Below are positions 10,228 to 22,360 of a DNA stretch of 64,000 nt, one piece after another. Each line of letters opens with the position of its first letter. Within the stretch, counting starts at the first letter, position 1. The notes below the pieces were generated by a model, which ran no database searches, was not told where the DNA came from, and saw nothing but the letters and a program-made list of their open reading frames with translations. The DNA is from Hysterangium stoloniferum (lineage: Eukaryota > Basidiomycota > Agaricomycetes > Hysterangiales > Hysterangiaceae), in NCBI GenBank assembly GCA_015178975.1, contig WHVD01000279.1, positions 1 to 64,000 on the forward strand, written 5' to 3'. Position numbers and translations under genes: made by a program.

Positions 10228-13200
10228 ACCGTAACTGCCCTTGTTCGAGGCGCTGCATTGCGAACATTAATGCAAGTGGTATGCGCATTATTAATTTATT
10301 ATCTAGGTTTTGTGTCCTCATGATCTTATTAGCTAATGCTTGTCAAAGCGATTACCCCCTCCAAGGAAATCTAGGTGCCTCCGCATTTATTGCAAGAGAA
10401 ACAAAGAATCTGCCCTCAACAGATGTCTGGTGTATACTATATCCTTCTTTAAAACATTTCTTCCGTTCGGATCTGCGAAGTATAAGCGAGAGGGGTCTCC
10501 TTTTAACGTTGAAAACTCCTGTATATTATTAGATCACTACAAATCGCCCCTATATTCATCAGTTCATCACATCTTTCATACAGCTTTCACGCCAAGTGTT
10601 CGATGCGGCAGTGCTTTGGGCGGTAAAAGCCGATAAGACTAATTTCCAGAAAGCTCAAAGCTCAAAAGGTAAGACCACTCCGAAGGATGAGACACCCAGG
10701 GAGACTTGATATCCAATAGAAAATCAGGAGCTACTCGTACAGCTTCAAACCGGACAGAAGAGTATGTGACCAGTTATTCTACTTGTTATATTCCTGAATG
10801 ATAATAAAGGGATGAAGCTAATATCTCCAAAGCTTCAAAAGCTTGGGGTGACTTCTACTGACGAGATAAAACTTTTAACAGTTCGTGACTATATCATTAA
10901 ACTTTCCAATGTGCTATCAAGGTGAGATGTATCAAGGACACTGATCGACATATGAGACTGACATGATCTAGTTTTGCTACACGGTCGAAAGAACCGGAAC
11001 CCGTGACTATATCATTAAATCTTCCAATGTGCTATCAAAGTGAGATATATCAAGGACACTGATCGACATATGAGACTGACATGATCTAGTCTTGCTACAC
11101 GGTCGAAAGAACCAGAACCAGAAGCACTGGCGCAAACGACGTCTGGCGTCGAGCTCCAGAAGCTCAGCGTTGTCCCACAAACTATATTCATCACGACGAG
11201 ACCCTCCGAAGTTTCCACTAAAGCGGGATCGTCACGGCGGTCAACACTCGATAGCCATGGACGTCACGGATTGCACAACAGTCCACGCCTACCTCGTATG
11301 GGTAGCCTCGAGCACATGAACCTCTTCGATGATTTGGGACGTAGACCAGCCGTCATAAATATATCCTTGCCTTCTCTCACGATCGCGAGCGCGCCGCTTC
11401 TATGTAATCCGTGCGCCCCAGCAGTATCATGCCGCCGCCGCCCAACCCTCCTGAAAATAGACCTGCAAGCTCCTCCGATTCCGTGGTACCCAGCACTATT
11501 GATAGTTCCTCATCGACCTGCACATGGGGAGCACTGACTACCAGAAAGCGCCTGCGGCGGTAGGCTCGGTGAAGGCCAACGTGACTGGCTTGTTGGTTGC
11601 CCCATCCATTTCGCGGATGGGGATTGAGGTAGAGGAAGATTATACGATTCTGTCGGGACGGTCTTCGCCTGTATCCAACGTCGGTACGGTGCAGGCTGAT
11701 CATCGCTCCGTGCAGTCAACAAAGCCGTTCTCCATGATGTTCAGTGGGTGCAATTGATATTGGCTGCGACGTGTGTGCAAGTTAACTTCTCTGCGGTTTA
11801 GAACCGCGAGACACAGGCATCAATACCCTCCTGGGACAACTCTAAGATGAGAACTCCCGTGAAGCAATGGTTGATTTCGGACCAAAGGTCCATGAAGGAC
11901 CTGTCCGTCGACGAAATACCCCACGACAAATGCGTTTTCGATGCAAGGAAGCCAGCGTCGACCAGAAGCGTCTCTGATTGCGAATCTCGTATCGCACTCC
12001 GCAACGGTCAATGGCATCGCTGTCGCGCCAGACCATGCATTTTTTGTGAGGTTTTCAGATGATAAGACTGTGAAGGTGTGGGATACTGCGAGATTGGCAA
12101 GGAATGTGACTAGTAAACCGCGGCAGACGTGTTCGCAGTATCATGCGCGTGTGACAGTGGTATGTATGCTTGAGGGTGTGTTTTGCAAGTGCAGGTGACG
12201 ATGGGAGTCTCCATGTTGTAAGAGCGCATGTATCATCCAGTGGGTCGATGCCCAAGTATAGTAAACTTCAGGTAGTAAGAGAGCATCGAGTAGACCATGC
12301 AGAGGGATACATCACATCTCTAGCGCATTACAATACAGGTAAATCTTTACTTATTTAACAAGTCATCTACCTCTTTCTAACTCGTGTCTTTTAGAAACCA
12401 CCTTCAACATCATATATGCTACTACACGTGCTACTATTGTCGTCCTCGACCTTCGCACTATGCGAATATTACAGACCATAGAGAATCCCCGGCACCATGG
12501 ACCAATTGGTACCTTCTGTGTTGATTGGGCAATGGTTGCTCTCGAGGTCCGACCTTCCGCTCAATCAGAGGGAATGGTATTTATTGAGCCATGGGAGATC
12601 GAAACGACAAGCTTAGTTGAGACATATGAAACTCGGGAATCTTCCCGTGACACATTGACATCTACGGTGCAGATCGGGGCTGCTCCCTCGGTCATCTCCG
12701 AAATAGAGCCTGAAAAGAATCCCGCGGCTGCTAGTGCGGTCCTTGTGCGCTCCCGCACTGCGCTCTCATCCCCCGACGGTGCAACTCCGTCTGCTAGTGA
12801 GACGGATTCGTCGCGACAGACGTCTGCATGGACACAGCCTGATGTATGGGCAATGGTTGGGGTGTAGATTTTTCAGTCTTTCAGGTTCCACCCTATCTGA
12901 TGCGGGTATTGAACACATTGGGGAAGGTGGGGGAAGTATATTAAAAACAGGGGGAGGCGGTTTCATCGTGATGTTAGAGTACGATATTACAGCTCTTACA
13001 TAGTCTATGATGTTCCCTATATTTTTCTGATATTTGTAGTATTTTTCCCAGCACTGTAGGTGCAGTATTGAGTGAGTTACCTAGTAAGGTAACTGATGTG
13101 TAGGTGCTTAGGTAAGCACCCTATAGTATACTCCACTGTGGGTGTGGGAAAGTCTCCTTAGTGTTTACTTTCCTCACACTCACAGGTATGTAGTTATTTC

Positions 13201-13702
13201 ACAGTTGAATACACTTAGTGTTTACTTTCCTCACACTCACAGGGTGTTTGTCAAGAGTTATTCAACTGTTTCAATACGTGACAGGCTCGGAAGATAGAAC
13301 ACTGCAGCTGTAAGATTTGAGTAGTATGGAACGGTCTACTGTATTGACTGGATTTTATATCGATGGCGATAAGGCATCATTCAGGTAAGTCTATTTGGAA
13401 TCCCTTGGTTCATTTGCCATATGTATTAACAATCACGCTCCACTTCTTCTTAGCACGACTAATGACACCATCGGTTCCGAGACTATTACTCATGTTGAGA
13501 CCACCAGTCACCCTGGTGGCAGCCAGAATCAGCAGACAGCCTGAAGGACGAATCTCATCATCAACCACCACCAGCATCTGCTGAAGGCTCACCAAGACTG
13601 TTTAACAGCCCTTGCATGTATAGATTCACCCTTCCGCGGCGGTATCGTCAGCGGTGACAGGTCTGGTGTTGTGAAGGTCTGGCGCGTAGAGAAAGCCCAA
13701 TG
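10228..13702 (+). pseudogene. VPS15: VPS15-like regulatory subunit of PI3-kinase, degenerate copy A1 (no kinase domain)
   Basis: VPS15 is the pseudokinase/HEAT/WD40 scaffold of the class III PI3-kinase complex in autophagy and vesicle sorting. Visible parts in order: a HEAT piece ALVRGAALRTLMQV (10237 on), a jump to ASAFIARETKNLPSTDVWC (about 10375), YPSLKHFFRSDLRSISERG, LSRQVFDAA, then WD40 pieces DDKTVKVWDTA (about 12060), RILQTIENPRHHGPIGTFCV (about 12465), a linker at 12600-12860, and the last blade SGDRSGVVKVWRVE ending at a TGA near 13700. Compared with the copy at 30748-33370, the HEAT part after VKAITPS is deleted. Frameshifts occur throughout, although putative introns remain (for example 12341-12394). 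The kinase half is missing. It looks dead. Confidence 0.75.
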
Positions 13703-13728
13703 ACAACAAAAAATTTTGTTTCTATTAG

Positions 13729-16700
13729 CGGTTTTTGCCGCAGGTCGTGTATCTAATTCCCTTTTCAAATTCTTTTTGTCACATCGACTGGCACTTTGTT
13801 CCATTTGATGCGTAATAACCGCATCAAATTCAAGGGATTCTATGTAGAGAGATATTGTGTCGGGAAAAGAGGGCGGACTGCATTCGCTACTCTTTATTAA
13901 ATCGAAATTGAGTTAGAGGTTAGCGAAGAGCGCCGGCCGCCCGGCGAACATCACAATGACCGTGTTAGGACCCGGAAGCATCCTTCTTTTGGTTATCTTG
14001 GCATGCGGGTCGTATTATTGGAGGGTAACAAAGCAACCCCTCAGTAGGACTTTAAGGAAGAGGGAACTGTGTGGTATGCCGTGTTGGCGTGATGAGACGC
14101 GTGGGAATGGGGATGGGTTTCTTGGCTCTCAGCCTAAACCACGTGCGCTTCTACTCCGACTTGAGTTCAAAACCCTGCATCCCTCCTAATTTGGATTGTT
14201 CTTAATATAGTTCAGTTAATTATTTCACCGGCCGGTTTCTTGTGTCTGCGGTCGGAGCGCGAATATTAGTACGGCGACTCAACCTCCTGCGTATAAAGCC
14301 CTCCCTGGTTCCACCACTCTCTTCTCGCCCTTTCAACTCCCCCCTTCAAGGGTTATCTACTTCCGCCACCATTGTCCTCCCTGCCACACTCGGGTCGCCC
14401 TTCTCCTGCTGCCTCTCTGCCCTCGTCCCAGCTTTCTCTTCCGGTTCAGTCTGATGTTGATTTGTCTATTCGTTTATCTACTGCCACCAAGCCATTGTCC
14501 TCCCTGCCACACTCGAGTCGCATCTACTCCCTCTCTGCCCTCGTCCCATCTTTCTTTTCTGGTTCAGTCTGAAGTTGATTTGTCTACTCGTTTATCTACT
14601 GCCACTAAGCCATTGTCCTCCCTGCCACACTCGGGTCGCCTTCTCCTGCTGCCTCTCTGCCCTCGTCCCAGCTTTCTTTTCCGGTTCAGTCTGAAGTTGA
14701 TTTGTCTACTCGTTTATCTACTGCCGCCAAGCCATTGTCCTCCCTGCCACACTCGGTTCGCACTTCTCCTGCTGCCTCTCTTCCCTCGTCCCAGTTTTCT
14801 CTTCCAGTTCAGTCTGAAGTTGATTCGTCTACTCGTTTTATCTACTGCTGCCAAGCCATTGTCCTTCCTGCCACACTTGGGTCGCGCTTCCCCTGCTGCC
14901 TGCGCTGCCTTCTCTTCCCTCGTGTCGGCCTTCTCTTCCGGTTCAGTCTGAAGTTGATCTCTCTACTCATTTATCGCCTTGTTCTCGACAGTATTTGTTC
15001 CCTCATAGGTTGTCTTCATGGCTAGGTATGTATTTTGCGTTAATCTAATATACTGCTATTCACATCTGTTATTTGCAGGTTCTTGTTATTCCACCTCGCC
15101 CGGCCTAAGTAACCCAAATGGAGTGAAGGCGCCCCATATTGAGAGCACGAGCTCGTGGATATCGTCGCCTCGCCGCAAGCTCCTTTGGGAGATTTGACGG
15201 GTTGGCACGGGGTATGCTTATTTCTGATGGGTTGTGGGAGGATAAGGCGTTTATCTTCATTACTAGGTACGTATCTTTCGTTCTCTCAACTTCTTATTCT
15301 CACCAACAGAGCTCGGTTCCTGGCTCCCGACCCCTGCGGGGGTCGGGCGACTGTGAGTCCCGTAAGTGTCTTGTTTTTGTCCTAGTATTATACGTACTAA
15401 TAGACCGTTTTGCTTTTTTCTGTGTTTTCGCCTTTTTTTATTCATATTTGGGGAATAAACACTCTCGAGACCAAGATAATTTAATGTGTATACATATATG
15501 TATTGAGCAAGTACACAGAGTACTATTATCAGTTGTACGCACTTCGGTCACCACCCCAATTGTGCACTTTGCCAATATTTCACAAAACCGTGTTGCAACG
15601 TGGGCGCTGTTGATATGCATACTTTAAGATCAATATTTAAATAATAATAATAATTTTTTCAATTATTAAAGGCATCGCGAAGCAGTAAAATAAAAGTCGA
15701 AGCTTGAGGGGGGATGTCATGCCCTGCAGAGCTGCGACGGAGTTTCGACACGGTTCGGACGACAGTCTCTGGGGTGCAATCGAGGTCAACTTTTTTACCT
15801 CCAATAACAATCGTACGCAAAAGCCGCGGGAATGGATCGATGGAGGGTAATCACTATAATTTAATCCATTCAGCGAATGAAGTCTGGGAATGGAAGTGGA
15901 ACGAGGGCATGTGTTTGTGTTAGCATGTAGACAAGGTTCGATCATAGAATTGCCAATCAAGATCGTCAACCATGCAGGGTCGCGTTCATTCGGCATGGGC
16001 TTGGAGGTTTTTCCGGTTGTGGCCTAATTTGGGACATCCTTGCTCGCCGCTCACTCGCGTTTAATCACCCTGTCCTCCTGCCTTTGCAGTTATAAATGGG
16101 GGGTTCTGTACACGAGTGGCTGCATCAGCCTTCAAAGTTGCAACGAGCCAAATGCGTCCTTGAATCGACCTGAAACCTTTCCAATACTTTTTGATCTTGG
16201 ACCGCCACACGCCACAATGTGCGCTTGATGTTACAGCGATGCGTACACTATACGGTGTGTTCCTTCCACTGGCGAAACTTCCCGGGCCCTTGAATCAGTG
16301 CACTGGTATGGACGATTGCTAGGAATATAGTGCTGGCTTTGAACAACTTTATGGATAGGTCGTTCTCACGCAGAAACTTCGAATCGTCGAATTACTACGA
16401 ATTTCAGAATCCCAGCACTTTTACCACGACCGCCGAGTCTAGTTGGCTATTTCTGATATTAATTTTTTTGCGCTGGCCTGCCAGGGTAGCATGCAATTAA
16501 TTCTGGGCTTGAGGTTCTTCGAAAAGCTGAGCTGGCTGGCGTTTCAACAATATCCGGAGGAGATCTATCGTAGAGAGGAGTGTGTGCATGTCTCAACACA
16601 CTAAGATGTAATGCTACAAATCAAACCGTCGATAATTCTGCTTTTTCGCCACGGTCAAGGATTGTCTTGAGCGTGTATACCCTTTTCTGGGTTATTTTGT

Positions 16701-17136
16701 GGATCGGTCGTGAAGCCAGCGACCAGGATTAACCCTGTCTGCCCACAAGGAGACGACATTTCTCGCTTGTGGCTAGAACGCGCAGTGAATCTTGGTTGAT
16801 TTGTCCTTGAACTCGCTGGACTCGGAGAGATGGATTTCACGATGAGTAAAACTAAGCATTTGCGCCCCCCAAGTAATCTGTCCAGGTGTGGATCCGTTAT
16901 TATTTGGATCCGTCATATCTTATTTACATACACATTCTTATTTCATTCCCGTTATTTTTAATCTTCTATCTTTCAAGTTTGTACAAGCCATTCTTTCAAG
17001 GCTGAGCCGACTCGTCGAGATACCAACCCATCACCCTCATTTAGTAGTAGGTCAAAGGAATCACTTGGCAACCATTATTAAATAATGCTATTGCGCGTGA
17101 ACATGATATTTCCTTGAAGGACTTTATAAACAAGCG
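13729..17136 (+). repeat. dispersed repeat X, copy A
   Basis: A 3.4-kb unit found inverted at 27487-30747 and in part, inverted, at 53523-53655 plus 60930-61715. It is not obviously protein-coding. A promoter-like GTATAAAG lies at about 14291, followed by a C/T-rich start region and a 122-bp minisatellite. Two plausible introns follow: GTATGTATTTTGCG...TTTGCAG (about 15026-15079) and GTACGTATC...CAACAG (about 15268-15310). The segment 15650-15850 differs from copy B and begins with a purine tract before TGTCATGCCC, so it may be a truncated LTR. A second TATAAATG lies at 16092. It could be a non-autonomous transposon or a transcribed noncoding unit. Confidence 0.65.
14341..14960 (+). repeat. 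122-bp minisatellite inside repeat X
   Basis: Five copies with the landmarks ATTGTCCTCCCTGCCACACT and GGTTCAGTCTGAAGTTGATT, spaced 123, 118, 122 and 124 bp. Because spacing is not a multiple of three, the Ser/Leu/Pro-rich frames shift between units. It is therefore unlikely to encode protein. Related arrays lie at 29270-30110 and 61030-61540. Confidence 0.85.
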
Positions 17137-17511
17137 AGTGGATAGGGCCCTTAGTTACATAAGCATACCAGAGCAATACCGTGGTCCTATCAATGTGACC
17201 CGGGCCCAGCCTATATGATGACAGGCTTTCAATTGTCAGGGTCTGGTACGTTACCCACATTTAGTTCATTCTTCGTTAATCACTTTGGGTATATATCCTA
17301 TTTGTTATAAACTTACATAGCATATTACTACTAATATGAGGCCCGTCAACGGTGACGGTGTGGCGCTGGCACACAATATATATCGACTCCGAATCCCCAA
17401 GGCTAGCCATAATATCACTTATAAACATTGTCGAGGTCGCCCTCATCTCCGGGGTCACCCTCATCGCAGAGGCTGTCCTCATCGTTGGGGCGGCCGTAAC
17501 TATTGTGGCAA
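17137..17511 (-). pseudogene. copied 3' end of the esterase-tail gene (copy A2)
   Basis: Nearly identical to 9785-10227: the same 3' flank and the same start of the acidic tail read on the minus strand. It again runs straight into VPS15-like sequence, so the joined tail/VPS15 arrangement was duplicated as one piece. Confidence 0.6.
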
Positions 17512-18176
17512 CCGTAACTGCCCTTGTTCGAGACGCTGCATTGCGAACATTAATGCAAGTGGTATGGGCATCTAGGTTTAGTGTCCTCATGATCTTATTC
17601 GCCAATGCTTGTCAAAGCGATTACTCCCTCCAACGCTTCTATTTTTCCCGAGTATATTTTCCCAAACATTCGACACCTGTACAAAGATCCCGACGTTTTC
17701 GTTCGGTGTACTCTGGCCCAATGTGTTGCACCGTTGTCCGATACAAGCGTACGGTATTTAGAAATGGGCCAGGCGATGAAGGCTCATGAGACATTTAAAC
17801 TGGCTCATACAGATGAATATGACGATGCACTTCACGAGGTGGGAAAAATAGTATTTCTGTGCTTTTTGATGCTCAGATGCATCTTTATCTAGGTTTCTTA
17901 CGATGCCAGTCTACAAGACTTACAATTATCCATTCAAGACTTATTAATTTCATTATTGATCAATCGATCGTGAAACGCACCGTACTACATAACGTCTCTT
18001 CGCTCTGTGTTTTCTTTGGACGGCAGAAGACGAATAATGTATTGCTTGGGCACATGATCAGATATCTCAATGATCAAGATTGGCTTCTGCGGTATGCATT
18101 TTTCGAGACGATTGTCGATGTTACGAGGTGTGTTAGCGGTCGAAGCTTAGAAGAGTATATTTTTCCAATGTTATAA
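17512..18176 (+). pseudogene. VPS15: VPS15-like fragment, copy A2 (HEAT region only)
   Basis: Encodes the HEAT part that copy A1 lacks: LRTLMQV, LVKAITPSNASIFPEYIFPN, DPDVFVRCTLAQCVAPLSD, RYLEMGQAMKAHETFKLAH, an intron after ...DALHEV (GTGGGAAAA... to about 17892), TVLHNVSSLCVFFGRQKTNN, and NDQDWLLRYAFFETIVDV. It stops at a TAA near 18174. This block is largely clean, but it is cut off at both ends. I infer a gene fragment carried by segmental duplication. Confidence 0.75.
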
Positions 18177-18344
18177 ATATTAACATCTAGTAGATGGTGT
18201 CACAATTAATATATATTGACTCAAATCCTAAGGCTAGCCATAATATCACCTATAAATATTGTCAGAGTCGCCCTCATCTCCGGAGTCTTCTTCATCTCCG
18301 GAGTCTTCTTCATCTCCGGGGTCTTCTTCATCTCCGGGGTCACC

Positions 18345-18490
18345 TCCGGGGCCGTCGAAACTGTCGGGGTCGTCGTAACTGTCGGGGTCGTCGTAACTGT
18401 CGGGGTCGTCGTAACTGTCGGGGCCGTTGTAACTGTCGGGGCCGTTGTAACTGTCAGGGCCGTTGTAACTGTTGGGGCCGTCGTAAGCGT
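18345..18490 (-). repeat. 18-bp repeat encoding DSY(N/D)(G/D)P
   Basis: Seven or eight copies of an 18-bp unit (forward strand GGGGTCGTCGTAACTGTC type) within the tail exon of the esterase gene. The unit is a multiple of three, so the hexapeptide frame is preserved. Confidence 0.85.
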
Positions 18491-18977
18491 TGAGGTCATC
18501 ATCACCGTTGCTGCCGCCGTCAACGTTGTCACGCCAGCTACCCTCGCCCACCTCACTTTGAAGAGGATTCCACTCGTCCGGATTGGCCTGGTAGCCTTCG
18601 GCGTTACTCGGGCTAATGCCTTGGGGAGTAATCGCCTCATTCTGCGATGGGAAGTAGCTGCGGTTCATTGGGGAGGTTGGTCCGGGATGGAAAGCGGGAT
18701 GGGAAGCCTCGGTTTTGAAATTAATCACGTTATTACCTCCGACGGCGACATCGTCACCGTCGTCACGAGATAGAACGCGTTGCGCTAGAGAACCCAAGAA
18801 AGCTCTGAAAAAAGAATTAGAAATAAACAATATGAAATGAATAATGAACTTACAGGCCTTCTCTGACCACATCCATCGCAAGTTCACGGCGATCAGCCGG
18901 TCGCCGGAGCCAATAGCCTCAAGTATCCCGTGACGTTGCGATGGCTCAGTTCTCGCCATTATTGCGAAGGTTGGTCC

Positions 18978-19660
18978 GGGATGAGAAGCGGGATGAGGAG
19001 CGGGATGAGAAGCGGGATGAGAAGCGGGATGATGAGCAGCGGGATGATGAGCAGCGGGATGAGCAGCGGGATGAGAAGCGGGATGAGAAGCGGGAGAGCA
19101 GCGGGATGATGAGCAGCGGGATGAGAAGCGGGATGAGAAGCGGGATGAGCAGCGGGATGAGAAGCGGGATGAGCAGCGGGATGAGCAGCGAGATGAGCAG
19201 CGAGATGAGCAGCGGGATGAGAAGCGGAATGAGTAGCGGAATGAGTAGCGGAATGAGTAGCGGGATGAGAAGCGGGATGAGAAGCGGGATGAGAAGCGGG
19301 ATGAGAAGCGGGATGAGTAGCGGGATGAGAAGCGGGATGAGAAGCGGGATGAGAAGCGGGATGAGCAGCGAGATGAGCAGCGAGATGAGCAGCGGGATGA
19401 GAAGCGGGATGAGAAGCGGGATGAGAAGCGGAATGAGTAGCGGGATGAGAAGCGGGATGAGAAGCGGGATGAGAAGCGGGATGAGAAGCGGGATGAGAAG
19501 CGGGATGAGAAGCGGGATGAGTAGCGGGATGAGAAGCGGGATGAGAAGCGGGATGAGAAGCGGATGAGAAGCGGGATGAGTAGCGGGATGAGAAGCGGGA
19601 TGAGAAGCGGGATGAGAGCGGGATGAGAAGCGGGATGAGAAGCGGGATGAGAAGCAGATG
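18978..19660 (-). repeat. 12-bp array (GGGATGAGAAGC), about 57 units, encoding ASHP
   Basis: A near-perfect 12-bp array with occasional 10- and 11-bp units. It sits inside the tail exon, where the unexpanded duplicate at 18681-18712 has only about two units and reads EASHPAFHPGP. The unit lacks stop codons in all frames on the minus strand (ASHP, LLIP, FSSR), so slippage leaves an open frame whatever the phase. The flanks 18700-18977 and 19660-19935 are duplicates of one another. Confidence 0.9.
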
Positions 19661-20959
19661 GGAAGCCTCGGTTTCGAAAATGAGCACGTTATTACCTCCG
19701 GGGGCGACATCGTCACCATCGTCATGAGATAGAGCGTACTGCGCTGCAGAACCCAAGACAACTCTGAAAAAAGAATTAGAAATAAATAAAATATAATAAA
19801 ATATAATGAATAAAGAACTTACCTGGTTGGTCTCCCAAGTTCATGGCGATCAGCCGGGTTGCCTAAGTCAAGTATCCTGTGACGTTGTGATGACGCAGAT
19901 TTCACCATTTGCAGTAATTTCTGAGACAATTGAACATAATCATGATCATCCATAGACCTAAACTGCACAAGGCCTGTGATCCTTATCGAGCCTGATGACC
20001 TCTTCATTTACCGATCCAGGCAGACTCGCGGACAAGAAGGAGACATGCTGCGAACTGATTGTCAATACCATGCAGGTGTGGATAGTAAAACGACTTGCTG
20101 TTGATGATCCGCCCCTGCCCGCAGTTTGGTATGTCTCATAACAGTAGATTGTGAGATAACCACGATTAGCGCTGACCGCCGTATATTGTGTCAGCTGTTG
20201 CTGTAGCATTTCAGAATGCAATTTTAAATGCTTTAATATTGGGTCGCGATTCTGAGATTTAACTTCGAGGCAATCAAAGAGATAGTGAGTCCAACATGTT
20301 AGATTAATGCCCAGGTGGGGTGTCCCAAGGTAAATGATACCACGAGTTGCAATGGCGATAGCCTTGTGGTCCGGAAGATGCCTGTCACCGTGGAGGGAGG
20401 CTTGGATCAGTGCCTACAATGTACGAGTCAGTCATAGGAAAGGAGATTATGTCATTACCACCAAAACTATGTGCAACAAAGATCATAGGCCGCTTCTACG
20501 AGAGATTAGGTATCGAAGCCTAGGATATGAGTAGGCAACCTACGTTGGTCTTTGTTCTGATTCTGAAAGTGGACAATGCCACCCGAAAGTGGATGGCTAA
20601 GTCGGATATAGTCTGTTGAGATCTTTTCTTGCCGTGCGTGCGTACATCGTAGCCGTACGTTAGAATCCTCGCATTAAGAATGGATTTTGGCAAGAAATCC
20701 CGAAGCCAAAGAGCACTGTTGGGGGGCAGTGAAGGACTTTGCATGGTGTCCATCGAGACCGTGGATGGCGACGATGCTACGAGTGATAAGTATGAATGTG
20801 AGAAGGCCGCACTAACTGACTCACTCCACGGCAGAAGTATCTCCAGGAACGAGCACTTTGATCCCATAGAAAGGTTCTTTATTAGTGGGAACCGATGGTT
20901 TAGAAGGCGACAAGACAGTAGACATTTTTACGGTGGTGAAAGCGTAGACTGATTAATCG

Positions 20960-22360
20960 GTATGCCTTTAAAGACATATAGCTGCTGTGCTCTCCGCAGC
21001 ATCGAAGGCTTCGCAACAAAATCCTGGCTAGCGAAAAGAATAGGGGGAGTTGCGATGAGCCACAGCCAGAGTTAGATGCAGCGACTCCCTTTCACCCCAA
21101 AGCAGCAGGATAAAACATTCACATGTCTTTCGGTGGCAAAAGTGTGATGGATGGTTGAGGCGAAGACAATAGACGACGAGGCAAATAAGCGTCACAAGTA
21201 TATAAAGGCATATAGCTGCTGTACTCTCCGCAGCTTCGAAGGCCTCGCTACATGGCTAGCGAAAAGAATAGGGGAGTTGCGATAAGCCCCACCGCGTTTT
21301 TGTCACAGCCAGAGTTAGATGCATCGACTCCCTTTCACCCCCAAAGCAGCAGGATAAAACATTCACATGTCTTTCGGTGGCAAAAGTGTGATGGATGGTT
21401 GAGGCGAAGACAATAGACATGTTTATTGGCAGTGAAAGCCTATACAGTGACGAGGCAAAGAAGCGTCCGACAAGCCCCAATATTTGCGGTGCAGCAGTAA
21501 TGGGCCCGAGACTGGCCGGCCACTCGCTGCCTTTTTTAGTCTTAACAGGAATTCCAAAACGTCATCCGAAGTTCGGGGTGTCAGTGAAGTCCCTAACATC
21601 GGAAAATGATAGCAATTGAAGCTTGTAGCATTTCGAAAGTGTGATGGATAGTTGAGGCGAAGACAATGGACATGTTTGTTGGCGGTGAAAACCTACACAG
21701 TGACGAGGCAAAGAAGCGTCCAACAAGCCCCAATATTTGCGGCGCAGCAGTAACGGGGCCCGAGATGGGCTGGCCACTAACTGCCTTTGTTAGTGTTATG
21801 TAACGGGAAATCCAAAGCGTCCTCCGAAGTCCGGGGTGTCAGTCAAGCAGAACGCTGTCCCCAACATCAGAAATGATAGCAATTGAGGCTTGTAGCATTT
21901 CGAAAGTGTAGGCGAAGACAATGGACATGTTTGTTGGCGGTGAAAACCTACACAGTGACGAGGCAAAGAAGCGTCCAACAAGCCCCAATATTTGCGGCGT
22001 AGCAGTAACGGGGCCCGAGACTGGCTGGCCACTAGCTGCCTTTGCTAGTGTTAACAGGAATTCCAAAGCGTCCTCCGAAGTTCGGGGTGTCAGTCAAGCA
22101 GAACGCTGTCCCCAACATCAGAAAATGATAGCAATTGAGGCTTGTAGCATTTCGAAAGTGTAGGCGAAGACAATGGACATGGTTGTTGGCAGTGAAAAAC
22201 CGATACAGGGACGAGGCAAAGAAGCGCCCAACAATATTTGCTGCAATGGCCCGAGACTGATTGCCTTTTTTTTAGTTTTAACAGGAATTTCAAATACGTC
22301 CTGTATCAGTGAAGCAGAACGCTGTCCTTGACATCAGAAAATAATGGCAATGGAAGCTTG
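20960..22360 (+). repeat. about 250-bp tandem array of an unidentified sequence
   Basis: Four copies start near 21405, 21655, 21905 and 22160, with landmarks GACATGTTTGTTGGCGGTGA, AAGCGTCCAACAAGCCCC, CCAAAGCGTCCTCCGAAG and GCTTGTAGCATTTCGAAAGT. Two related units with AGCTGCTGT(G/A)CTCTCCGCAG lie at 20980 and 21200. The unit spacing varies (244-255 bp) and no frame is kept. The sequence next to the esterase domain (20880-20950) shares the GGTGAAAG motif, so the array may derive from the 5' flank of that gene. Confidence 0.75.

Larger units (their letters stand above)
18246..20840 (-). pseudogene. serine-esterase (DUF676/lipase-like) gene with acidic repeat tail, frameshifted
   Basis: On the minus strand the conserved order of an alpha/beta-hydrolase domain is visible. 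SIVAIHGLDGHH (about 20790) is followed after a one-base frame change at a C-run by ALWLRDFLPKSILNARILTY and GYDVRTHG. The nucleophile motif IFVAHSFGG lies at about 20457-20490, YLGTPHLG near 20315, and the catalytic-His region VIRLDKDHRP near 19985, then SMDDHDYVQL. Such domains are known at the N-terminus of fungal NLR-like (STAND) proteins, but no NTPase domain is seen here. Exons with introns (for example 19756-19822) lead to a C-terminal exon that is present twice, separated by a 12-bp array. The end is a hexapeptide DSYNGP/DSYDDP repeat and DEE/DEGD acidic tail, stopping at 18246. I consider it a broken or partial gene. Confidence 0.65.

Noticed and set aside
14242..15025. Ser/Leu/Pro-rich frames in repeat X as a secreted repeat protein
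   Set aside because: Unit spacing of 118-124 bp shifts the frame between units, and the same frames are broken differently in copies B and C.
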